Assembly (NCBI RefSeq): GCF_009674535.1
Contig: NZ_WKJK01000016.1
Location: 100,515-164,514, forward strand
Length of the DNA stretch: 64,000 nucleotides
Origin: Duganella guangzhouensis
Lineage (GTDB): Bacteria > Pseudomonadota > Gammaproteobacteria > Burkholderiales > Burkholderiaceae_D
Reading direction: 5' to 3'
The notes below the pieces were generated by a model that was given only the letters and a program-made list of their open reading frames with translations, was not told where the DNA came from and made no database searches. The translations under genes and the position numbers were made by a program. Below, piece by piece: positions 58,214 to 64,000 of this stretch. Every line of letters begins with the position of its first letter. Position 1 is the first letter of the stretch.

Positions 58214-59158
58214 TCAGGCCGGCGGCATCAGCTTGCGCTGGCGTTCCTCGCGCGGCGTGTTGCCGAACAGCGCGCCAAACGCGGTTGAAAAATGCGAGCC
58301 GGACGAGAAGCCGCACATCAGCCCCACCTGCACGATCGAGTGGTTGGTTTCCAGCAGCAGTTGGCGCGCCCGCTGCAGGCGTAGCTCCAGGTAATAGCGC
58401 GACGGCAGGCTGCCCAGGTATTGCTTGAACAGCCGCTCCAGCTGGCGCCGCGACAGGCCGACCAGATTGGCGATGTCGTCGGTCGACAGCGGCTCTTCGA
58501 TATTGTTTTCCATCAGCGTCACCGCTTCCGACAGGCGCGGCTGCAAGGCGCCAAAGCGCGCCTGCAGCGCCACCCGCTGCCGCTCCTCCGGCCCACGCAC
58601 GCGCTCCACGCACAGGCTTTCCTTGATGGCGGCCTGGACGTTGGCGCCGAACAGCTGCTCAATCAAGGTCAGCGCGAAGTCGATCGAGGCGGCGCCGCCG
58701 CAACAGCTCAGGTGACGGCCGTCCAGCTCGAACAAATGCGGAGTCAGGATGGCGCGCTCGGTGATGTCTTCGGTCTCGGCGTACAGCGCCCACGGCAGCG
58801 CGATGCGCACGCCCGCCATCAGTCCGGCCATGGCCAGCCACAGCACACCGGCGCCCACGCCGCCCCAGTACTCCGCCGAGCGGCAGCGCTGGATGACGGC
58901 GCGCGCCAGCTCGGGCGGCAGCGGCGCTTGCTGCTCGTCGGCCACCAGCAAGGCAATGTGCCAGCCGGGCTGGGCCAGCACCACCTGGGCCGGCGTCATG
59001 GTTTCCAGTTGCAGCACCTCGCGGCCGAGCTGGGCGGCGGCCAGCCGCAGCGGCTGCACCAGGCCGGCCCAGGTGAGGGTATCGGCCTCGCCGGCATTGA
59101 CCAGCAGCAGCCGCAGCGGCCGCTGCCGGGCGAGGGAGGCCAGGGTTTCGACGGACAT
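58214..59158 (-). CDS. argR: AraC-family arginine regulator ArgR (GlxA-like)
   Basis: The 314-residue protein has an N-terminal DJ-1/PfpI-like domain (about residues 15-180, including GGVGAGVLWLAMAGLM) and a C-terminal AraC DNA-binding domain (LSTDDIANLVGLSRRQLERL, FKQYLGSLPSRYYLELRLQR, LMCGFSSGSHFSTAFGALFG). It closely resembles the AraC-type ArgR of Pseudomonas, including ERQRVALQARFG and LMENNIEEPLSTDDIA, rather than the unrelated hexameric ArgR of E. coli. It should activate the aru operon and gdhB in the presence of arginine. It starts 4 bases after the EamA transporter gene and converges on the sensor kinase. Confidence 0.9.
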   Translation of the reverse strand: MSVETLASLARQRPLRLLLVNAGEADTLTWAGLVQPLRLAAAQLGREVLQLETMTPAQVVLAQPGWHIALLVADEQQAPLPPELARAVIQRCRSAEYWGGVGAGVLWLAMAGLMAGVRIALPWALYAETEDITERAILTPHLFELDGRHLSCCGGAASIDFALTLIEQLFGANVQAAIKESLCVERVRGPEERQRVALQARFGALQPRLSEAVTLMENNIEEPLSTDDIANLVGLSRRQLERLFKQYLGSLPSRYYLELRLQRARQLLLETNHSIVQVGLMCGFSSGSHFSTAFGALFGNTPREERQRKLMPPA

Positions 59159-59162
59159 CGCG

Positions 59163-60077
59163 CTACTCCGGCGCCAGCGCGGCGGCGGGGCGCACGCTGC
59201 TCCACTGGCTGACGATCATGCCGCCGATCAGCAGCGCCGCGCCCAGCAAGCCGTTCCAGGCCAGCGTCTCGCCCAGCCAGAGGAAGGCGAAGATGGCTGC
59301 GCAGCCCGGCTCAAACGCATAGATCACCGCCGCCTCGTTGGCGCTGCTGTGGCGCTGGCCCCAGGTTTGCAGCGAGATGATGGCGGCGGTGGCCACCACG
59401 CCCAGGTAAATCAGGTTGACGCTGTACATCTGCAATCCCTTGCTGATATAGGCGAGGTAGTGCGGCAAATCCTGGCCGCGTTCGACGATGCCCAGCGGCA
59501 CCTCGGTGACCAGCAGCCACAACGCCGCGCACAACGCCACCGTCAGGATTTGCGACGCGATCAGCGCCATCAGTTGCTCGACCTTGCGCGTCACCGACTC
59601 CATCAGCTTAACGTACAGGCCGAACAACAGCGCGCACAGCAGCGCCAGCGTGTCGCCGCGTCCCCAGCTGAAGCTGCCATCCCAGCACAGCGCGAACAGG
59701 CCGGCCACCGACATCACCAGCGCCAGCACGATGCGGCGCTCCAGGCGCGCGCCCAGCAGCACGCCCAGCAGCGGCGGCACCAGCACGTTGAGGCCGGTGA
59801 TGAAGGCGTTGCGGTTGGAGCTGGTCAGCGCCAGCCCTTCGATCTGCGACACGTAGCACAGGAACAACAGCGCGCCGGCCAGCACGCCCCAGCGCAAGTC
59901 GCGCCAGCGCGCCCGCCACAGGAAGGGCAGCAACAGCACGCTGGCCAGCGCGAAGCGGCACAGCACGATCCAGCTGGCCGACAGGTAGCCGGTCATATTC
60001 TTCATCGCAGGGAAAGTCGTGCCCCAAACCAGGGTCACGAGCAGCAGGGCGAGCACGCCGCGCAGGTGTAAAGGCAT
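59163..60077 (-). CDS. EamA/DMT-family transporter
   Basis: The 304-residue inner-membrane protein has ten helices in two EamA repeats: LLLVTLVWGTTFPAMKNMTG at the start, FLCYVSQIEGLALTSSNRNA, ITGLNVLVPPLLGVLLGARL, and SSANEAAVIYAFEPGCAAIF in the second half. It is upstream of argR with a 4-base gap and probably co-transcribed, so an amino-acid or arginine-related efflux role is possible but unproven. The substrate cannot be read from sequence. Diverges from the MarR gene. Confidence 0.88.
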   Translation of the reverse strand: MPLHLRGVLALLLVTLVWGTTFPAMKNMTGYLSASWIVLCRFALASVLLLPFLWRARWRDLRWGVLAGALLFLCYVSQIEGLALTSSNRNAFITGLNVLVPPLLGVLLGARLERRIVLALVMSVAGLFALCWDGSFSWGRGDTLALLCALLFGLYVKLMESVTRKVEQLMALIASQILTVALCAALWLLVTEVPLGIVERGQDLPHYLAYISKGLQMYSVNLIYLGVVATAAIISLQTWGQRHSSANEAAVIYAFEPGCAAIFAFLWLGETLAWNGLLGAALLIGGMIVSQWSSVRPAAALAPE

Positions 60078-60153
60078 CGTTGTTTATGATTTGTAATTTC
60101 GCATAGTGTACCCCGGCGGAAAGGCGGATGCGAAGCGGCTATAATCACGCCTT

Positions 60154-60618
60154 ATGGGTGAACGATACTTGAAAAGCATCCGGCTGCTGGCGGAATGCAT
60201 GCAAGGTTACGAACGGCTCTCCGGCGAACACGTGCGCCGGAGCGGTTTGACGCACGCCCAGTTCGACATTATCGCCACGCTGGGCAACACCGCCGGCATG
60301 TCGTACAAGGAACTGGGCGACAAGACACTGATCACCAAGGGCACGCTGACCGGCGTGATCGAACGGCTGGAGCAAAAGGGGCTGGTGGAACGCCAGCGCA
60401 GCGATTGCGACAAGCGTTCGTTCTTTGTGCGGCTGACGGCGGAAGGCGAGCGGACATTCTGCACCGTGTTTCCGGAAGTCATCTCACAAAGCGGTAAAGT
60501 GTTTGCGGCTTACACCGAAGACGACTTCGCGCGCCTTGAAAAAACCCTGACCGAGCTTAAAACTGTGATCATGGCTGGCCACAGCACCGAATGCCCGTCC
60601 ACCCGCGACTGCGATTAA
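60154..60618 (+). CDS. MarR-family transcriptional regulator
   Basis: The 154-residue protein has a winged helix: LTHAQFDIIATLGNTAGMSY, KELGDKTLITKGTLTGVIER as the recognition helix region, and a wing with DKRSFFVRLTAEGERTFCTV. Helices at both ends form the dimer interface. MarR proteins are repressors released by small aromatic or oxidising ligands. Two Cys (near residues 90 and 109) may allow redox sensing. It diverges from the EamA transporter, a natural candidate target, with 76 bases between them; no clear operator palindrome was found. Confidence 0.88.
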   Translation: MGERYLKSIRLLAECMQGYERLSGEHVRRSGLTHAQFDIIATLGNTAGMSYKELGDKTLITKGTLTGVIERLEQKGLVERQRSDCDKRSFFVRLTAEGERTFCTVFPEVISQSGKVFAAYTEDDFARLEKTLTELKTVIMAGHSTECPSTRDCD

Positions 60619-60634
60619 CACCAAGGAAATAAAT

Positions 60635-60916
60635 TTGAAAACCTCTCTGCTGGAAGGCAAAAAGCCTGCCAAATTCGACAAACACATCATCGGTAACCTG
60701 CTGCTGGACGTGGCGCCAGCCGACGAAGTGCGCCAGGAAGCGCTGATCGTCGGCGTGCGCAATGAAGACGGCGAAATCTACCGCCTGATCGGCGCCTCCA
60801 CCCACAAAAGCTTCATGAACGCGGTGGAAGAGCTGTTCGACCTCGAACTGACCGACGAGCTGCAAGACACCGACGAAACGGTGGAAGGCTGCGACGCCAT
60901 CTTCAGCGAGCAATAA
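60635..60916 (+). CDS. Conserved-looking small protein of unknown function (93 aa)
   Basis: The 93-residue protein reads KTSLLEGKKPAKFDKHIIGN, LLLDVAPADEVRQEALIVGV, RNEDGEIYRLIGASTHKSFM and an acidic C-terminus DELQDTDETVEGCDAIFSEQ. I do not recognise it. The start is TTG at 60635 with AAGGA 7 bases before, 16 bases after the MarR stop, so the two are probably co-transcribed. Soluble and acidic; no motif for catalysis or DNA binding is seen. Confidence 0.65.
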   Translation: MKTSLLEGKKPAKFDKHIIGNLLLDVAPADEVRQEALIVGVRNEDGEIYRLIGASTHKSFMNAVEELFDLELTDELQDTDETVEGCDAIFSEQ

Positions 60917-60998
60917 GCGCCCACCCGGCCCGTGTGGGCGGAACGAGACGGCGCCAAAAGTATTTTCTAGAAAAATGCCGCAAGGCAATATTCGAGAG

Positions 60999-61012
60999 TA
61001 TAATTTTTGGCA
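60999..61012 (+). promoter_or_regulatory. -10 element placed for a near-leaderless HDOD mRNA
   Basis: A perfect TATAAT at 60999-61004 lies only 8 bases before the ATG at 61013. If used, transcription would begin within 1 to 4 bases of the start codon, giving a leaderless message; there is no ribosome site before the ATG. The -35 is poor (TGCCGC with 17-base spacing), so this is tentative. Confidence 0.35.
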
Positions 61013-61849
61013 ATGGACAGACTCGACGCCTTCAGGACGATAGCAGCTCAAGCGAGCCGGGGCGAACTCACGTTCCCGGCCAACGTCAACGCCTCGCTGC
61101 GCCTGCAACAGGCGCTGAGCGATCCCGATTGCCACGTCGAGGCGGCGGCCAAGCTGATCCAGGCCGATCCCTTGCTGGCGGCGCGCAGCGTGGCGATCGC
61201 CAACTCGGTCGCCTACAACCGTTCCGGCACTGAAATTGCCAGCGTGCGGGCGGCGGTGCAGCGGCTCGGCGTGCGCACCCTGCAATCGCTGGTGGCGGCG
61301 CTGATCGTGCGCCAGATCGGCAGTCAGGTCACCGATCCGGGGCTGGCCGCCAAAATCAACCAATTATGGGAACACACCGCCCACGTGGCGGCGCTGGCGC
61401 AGGTGATCGCGCGGCGCGTGACCCATGTCGATCCCGACACAGCGCTGTTCGCCGGCATCGTCCATGAGGTGGCCGGCTTCTACATGCTGGCTTGCGCCGG
61501 CGACTATCCGGCCGTGATGGATGGCGAACCGGAGGACTGGGTCGAGCATGGCGAGATCGACATCGGGCGTGGCGTCATGACCCGGCTGGGGGTACCGGAA
61601 GCGGTCTTCAAGGCGATCGAATCGACGTGGGTGGGCTTGCGGGCGCTGCCGCCGGAAACGCTGGGCGACACGCTATTGTTGGCCAACGATCTGGCGCCGG
61701 TGCATTCGCCGCTGCACCAGCGGCCGGGCGCCACCACGCTGCAGGGCGCGCGCACCATCGACTTCGTGGTGGGCGAAGGCACGTTGCACGCCATCATGAG
61801 CGAATCCGCGCACGAAGTGCAATCCCTCTACGCCGTCTTGATGCTATAA
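61013..61849 (+). CDS. HDOD-domain signalling protein
   Basis: The 278-residue protein is an HDOD domain, a catalytically modified HD phosphohydrolase relative used as a signalling output. It contains ELTFPANVNASLRLQQALSD, KLIQADPLLAARSVAIANSV, ASVRAAVQRLGVRTLQSLVA and TALFAGIVHEVAGFYMLACA, then LLLANDLAPVHSPLHQ. The usual HD metal pair is replaced (IVHEVAG where true HD enzymes have xxHDxG), so it probably acts by protein binding. The ATG at 61013 is preferred over TTG at 61007; there is no ribosome site before either. Confidence 0.85.
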   Translation: MDRLDAFRTIAAQASRGELTFPANVNASLRLQQALSDPDCHVEAAAKLIQADPLLAARSVAIANSVAYNRSGTEIASVRAAVQRLGVRTLQSLVAALIVRQIGSQVTDPGLAAKINQLWEHTAHVAALAQVIARRVTHVDPDTALFAGIVHEVAGFYMLACAGDYPAVMDGEPEDWVEHGEIDIGRGVMTRLGVPEAVFKAIESTWVGLRALPPETLGDTLLLANDLAPVHSPLHQRPGATTLQGARTIDFVVGEGTLHAIMSESAHEVQSLYAVLML

Positions 61850-61874
61850 AAAAAAAGCCCGCTGGGCAGCGGGC
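61848..61874 (-). terminator. Rho-independent terminator on the minus strand
   Basis: GCCCGCT (61857-61863), loop GGGC, AGCGGGC (61868-61874) with a run of nine A before it (61848-61856) reads on the minus strand as a 7-bp hairpin followed by nine T. It ends transcripts coming from the glutathione transferase gene at 61979, about 105 bases upstream of it on that strand. The A-run begins at the HDOD stop. Confidence 0.75.
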
Positions 61875-61978
61875 AAAGTCCAAAACTAGGGATCTCCTCC
61901 AGAGGAGACGAGGCCAGAATACCGCGCCCCGCCCTCCCGCTCTGTGCGCCAGTTCACATATACGTGTGTTTTATGCAA

Positions 61979-62596
61979 TCACCAGACTGGTGTGGTTTGC
62001 CGCCAGGCGTCCAGCTGCGCCACCCGGCCCAGCCAGGCCTTCAGCTTGGGATATTGCATGACCGGCAGCTGCGCTTGCTCGATGTAGGTCAGCGACGGGG
62101 CGATCGCCAGGTCGGCCAGTGTCAGCTGCTCGCCGACGATCCAGTCGCGGCCGGCCAGATGCTGTTCCAGCACCGCCGCGAACTGTGCCACCTGCTGGCC
62201 GGCGCGGGCGATGGCCTGCTCGTCGGGGCCGCCATTGCCGGTCAGTCCTTTCCAGATGCGCTCGTAGACGATGACGCCCAGCGGCGGTGCGAAGTGCTGC
62301 GCTGTCCACAGCATCCAGCGGTTGATGTCGGCCCGGATCAGGATGTTGTCGGGATATAGAGTTTGCCCGTGGGTACGGTCGGCCAGGTATTGCATGATGG
62401 CGCAGGATTCCCACAGCGTGAAGTCGCCATCCTGCAGCACCGGCACTTTGTTGTTGGGATTGAGCAGTACCAGCCGGCGGCGGTCTTCCTGGCTCATCAG
62501 ATTGACTTCGGTCAGTTCCAGCGGCGTGCCCATGTGCAGGGCGGCCAGCGTCACGCGGCGCGAGCTGGAGGAAGCGGGATGGTGGTACAGGCGCAT
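61979..62596 (-). CDS. Glutathione S-transferase family protein
   Basis: The 205-residue protein has a thioredoxin-like N-terminal domain (MRLYHHPASSSSRRVTLAAL with a Ser in the active-site loop, NPNNKVPVLQD with the cis-Pro, ESCAIMQYLADR) and a helical C-terminal domain with the fold-defining LTLADLAIAPSLTYIEQA. It belongs to the theta/zeta-like bacterial GSTs that detoxify or isomerise glutathione conjugates. Substrate unknown. It is 58 bases after the WYL regulator gene on the same strand, so it may be its target or co-transcribed. Confidence 0.88.
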   Translation of the reverse strand: MRLYHHPASSSSRRVTLAALHMGTPLELTEVNLMSQEDRRRLVLLNPNNKVPVLQDGDFTLWESCAIMQYLADRTHGQTLYPDNILIRADINRWMLWTAQHFAPPLGVIVYERIWKGLTGNGGPDEQAIARAGQQVAQFAAVLEQHLAGRDWIVGEQLTLADLAIAPSLTYIEQAQLPVMQYPKLKAWLGRVAQLDAWRQTTPVW

Positions 62597-62654
62597 GGTC
62601 GGTCTCCGATGAAGTGGGTGCTGTCATCGTAGGCGCGGGGCGCGACAGTTTTTG

Positions 62655-63350
62655 TCAGGAGTCTTCGCGCAAGCCGTTTTCCTGGCGCCAGGTTTTCAGC
62701 AGGTCGTGGCGGCGCGCCGGGTAACGCTGCTGCAACGATTCGACGCCGGCGATGCGGTCGATGCGGAAGTGGCGGAACGCCATGCGCATCTCGCACCAGG
62801 CGGCCAGCAGGCGCTTGCCGTCGAAGTAGGCCAGCGCGAACGGCCAGACGATGCGGTCGGATGGCGTGCCGTGCTCGTCGCGATAGGACATGCGCAGCCG
62901 GTGCTGGTAGCGGATCGCCTCGCGCACCGGGCGGACGTGGATTTCGCTGGCGTCGCCCTGGTCCTGGCCGATCGGCACCCACAGGCTGGTTTCGGCCATG
63001 TCGTCGCGCAGGTCCTTGGGGGTGGCGGCGGCGATTTTGGCCAGCGCGCTGTTGGCGGCGGCGGCCAGCGCCTCGTCGCCCTGGCGGCGCACCCAGCGCG
63101 CGCCCAGCACCAGCGCTTCCAGTTCGTCGGCGCCGAACATCAGCGGCGGCAGGAAGAAGCCGGCTTTGAGCATGTAGCCGACGCCGGCCTCGCCTTCGAG
63201 CGGGGCGCCGAGCCCGGACAGGGTCTGGATGTCGCGGTAGATGGTGCGTTCGGACACGCCCAGCTGTTCAGCCAGGCGGGCGGCGGTGACAGGACGGCGA
63301 TAGCCGCGCATGGCGTCCATCAGCATGAAGAGGCGGCCGGTACGGCTCAT
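62655..63350 (-). CDS. YafY-type transcriptional regulator (HTH-WYL)
   Basis: The 231-residue protein has an N-terminal DeoR-like helix-turn-helix (RLFMLMDAMRGYRRPVTAAR, LAEQLGVSERTIYRDIQTLS) and a C-terminal WYL ligand-sensing domain (RIVWPFALAYFDGKRLLAAW, CEMRMAFRHFRIDRI). WYL domains bind nucleic acid or nucleotide ligands in several regulators; the target here is not known. It begins 5 bases after the eutC stop, so it may be co-transcribed with the ethanolamine lyase genes, though a functional tie is unproven. Confidence 0.88.
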   Translation of the reverse strand: MSRTGRLFMLMDAMRGYRRPVTAARLAEQLGVSERTIYRDIQTLSGLGAPLEGEAGVGYMLKAGFFLPPLMFGADELEALVLGARWVRRQGDEALAAAANSALAKIAAATPKDLRDDMAETSLWVPIGQDQGDASEIHVRPVREAIRYQHRLRMSYRDEHGTPSDRIVWPFALAYFDGKRLLAAWCEMRMAFRHFRIDRIAGVESLQQRYPARRHDLLKTWRQENGLREDS

Positions 63351-63355
63351 CGGTG

Positions 63356-64000
63356 TTACTCCAACAGGAAGTTGCGCTGTGGCGCCTCCAGGTTGGCGCC
63401 TTGGTCGGCGGTTTCGTCTTTCAGGGCGACGCCGGATAACTGGCGGCGTCGGGCTTCACTGAGCAGGTAGTGCAGCTTGAACGCTGCGGCGTCGTAGGTC
63501 AAGCCCGCCGGGCGGACGTTGGAGATGCAGTTGCGGGCGGCGTCGCTGAGGCCGGGTTGTGGTGCCCAGGTCAGGTACAGGCCCAGGCTGTCGGGCGAGC
63601 TGAGGCCGGGGCGTTCGCCGATCAGCACCACCACGCAGCGCGCGTTCAGCAGGTGGGCGATGTCGTCGCCGATGGCGACCCGGCCTTGCTGGACGATGCT
63701 CAGCGGGGCGATGCGCCACGGCCCGTCACCGGCGTCGGTGGCGGCGGCCAGGCGGGCTTGCAGGGCTTGCAGCAGGGGCGCGGCGTTTTGCGCCAGCGCC
63801 AGCGACGACAGGCCGTCGGCCAGCACGAAGGCGAGATCGTAGCCGGCCTGGTCGCGCGGGAGTGCTTGCAGCTGCTGGCGCGAGGCGTCGTTCAGGCGGC
63901 GGCCGAGGTCGGGGCGCTGCAGGTAGACGGCGCGGCTGTCGGCGGCGCTGTGCAGGTGCACGGCCGGCGCGGCGGCGCTCCCGCCGGCGGCGGACGGCTG
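63356..64000 (-). CDS. eutC: Ethanolamine ammonia-lyase small subunit EutC (3' part, cut by window end)
   Basis: EutC is the small subunit of coenzyme-B12-dependent ethanolamine ammonia-lyase, which makes acetaldehyde and ammonia. The window holds about 214 C-terminal residues and the frame is open through base 64000. Family segments are RAVYLQRPDLGRRLND, DLAFVLADGLSSLALAQNA, GRVAIGDDIAHLLNARCVVV, LIGERPGLSSPDSLGLYLTW and RNCISNVRPAGLTYDAAAFK. The last residues ALKDETADQGANLEAPQRNFLLE (here broken for length) are close to typical. The large-subunit gene eutB should lie just beyond the window edge. Confidence 0.93.
   Translation of the reverse strand, partial: QPSAAGGSAAAPAVHLHSAADSRAVYLQRPDLGRRLNDASRQQLQALPRDQAGYDLAFVLADGLSSLALAQNAAPLLQALQARLAAATDAGDGPWRIAPLSIVQQGRVAIGDDIAHLLNARCVVVLIGERPGLSSPDSLGLYLTWAPQPGLSDAARNCISNVRPAGLTYDAAAFKLHYLLSEARRRQLSGVALKDETADQGANLEAPQRNFLLE

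Noticed and set aside
1..64000. CRISPR arrays, tRNA or rRNA genes, prophage and transposase genes
   Set aside because: No regularly spaced repeats, no cloverleaf-like sequences and no integrase or transposase frames were noticed on reading both strands; short RNA genes could still be missed by eye.

Overview
The window is GC-rich, densely coded chromosomal DNA from a Gram-negative, respiring bacterium. It has an outer membrane (lptD, TonB-dependent receptor, tonB), a ubiquinone pathway gene and cytochrome b561. The gene content and neighbourhoods (lptD|amgK-murU, split pntA, nudJ-mnmA, feoAB with bfd-tonB, an aru-type arginine operon with an AraC-type ArgR) fit a betaproteobacterium of the Burkholderiales, most likely Oxalobacteraceae (Duganella/Massilia group). 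The family assignment is inference from gene content, not from a marker gene. I saw no rRNA, tRNA, CRISPR array, prophage or intact insertion sequence.

Layout. 0-6 kb: lptD (cut by the window edge) diverges from a tight operon amgK-murU-pepP-ubiH-Sel1 protein, which covers cell-wall sugar recycling, peptide trimming and ubiquinone hydroxylation. 6-9.5 kb: the proton-translocating transhydrogenase operon pntA1-pntA2-pntB plus a small secreted protein. 9.6-16.2 kb: nudJ-mnmA, a receiver-like protein lacking the usual phospho-acceptor Asp, a stand-alone 5' nuclease, a decayed antitoxin/PIN toxin pair, a glutathione transferase, a glutamate-synthase-like FMN protein and a BrnT/BrnA toxin-antitoxin pair. 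16.2-21.2 kb: an iron block with feoA-feoB-Cys-rich protein diverging from bfd-tonB, then a flavin/PLP-oxidase-fold protein and bacterioferritin, with Fur-box-like sites. 21-28.7 kb: a complete sucrose-use locus (LacI regulator, TonB-dependent receptor, amylosucrase, fructokinase-type kinase, sucrose-type MFS carrier), equivalent in content to the Xanthomonas sux locus, with two operator-like palindromes, one lying inside a good sigma-70 promoter.

28.7-43.4 kb: purB, cytochrome b561 with two YceI proteins, an exact 80-bp palindrome, a flavin reductase, an M14 peptidase, a FUSC transporter, an EamA exporter, a diguanylate cyclase, two small well-initiated genes, an APC permease, a 39-residue membrane peptide and remnants of what looks like a lost N-acetylglucosamine PTS locus. 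43.4-60 kb: an EF-hand protein, then the arginine succinyltransferase operon aruC-aruF-aruG-astD-astB-gdhB-astE with a 1567-residue NAD glutamate dehydrogenase inside it. This is followed by a divergent sensor kinase with a solute-binding domain, and by argR. Together these genes convert arginine to glutamate and then to 2-oxoglutarate. 60-64 kb: MarR and HDOD proteins, a glutathione transferase, a WYL regulator and the 3' part of eutC.

Most genes are ordinary core metabolism. The points most worth a second look are the sucrose regulon with its operator-in-promoter layout, the aru operon with embedded gdhB plus a candidate ArgR site and orphan sensor kinase, the 80-bp palindrome, the degraded receiver, and the scars of lost genes (vapC, GntR/UTRA, PTS enzyme I).
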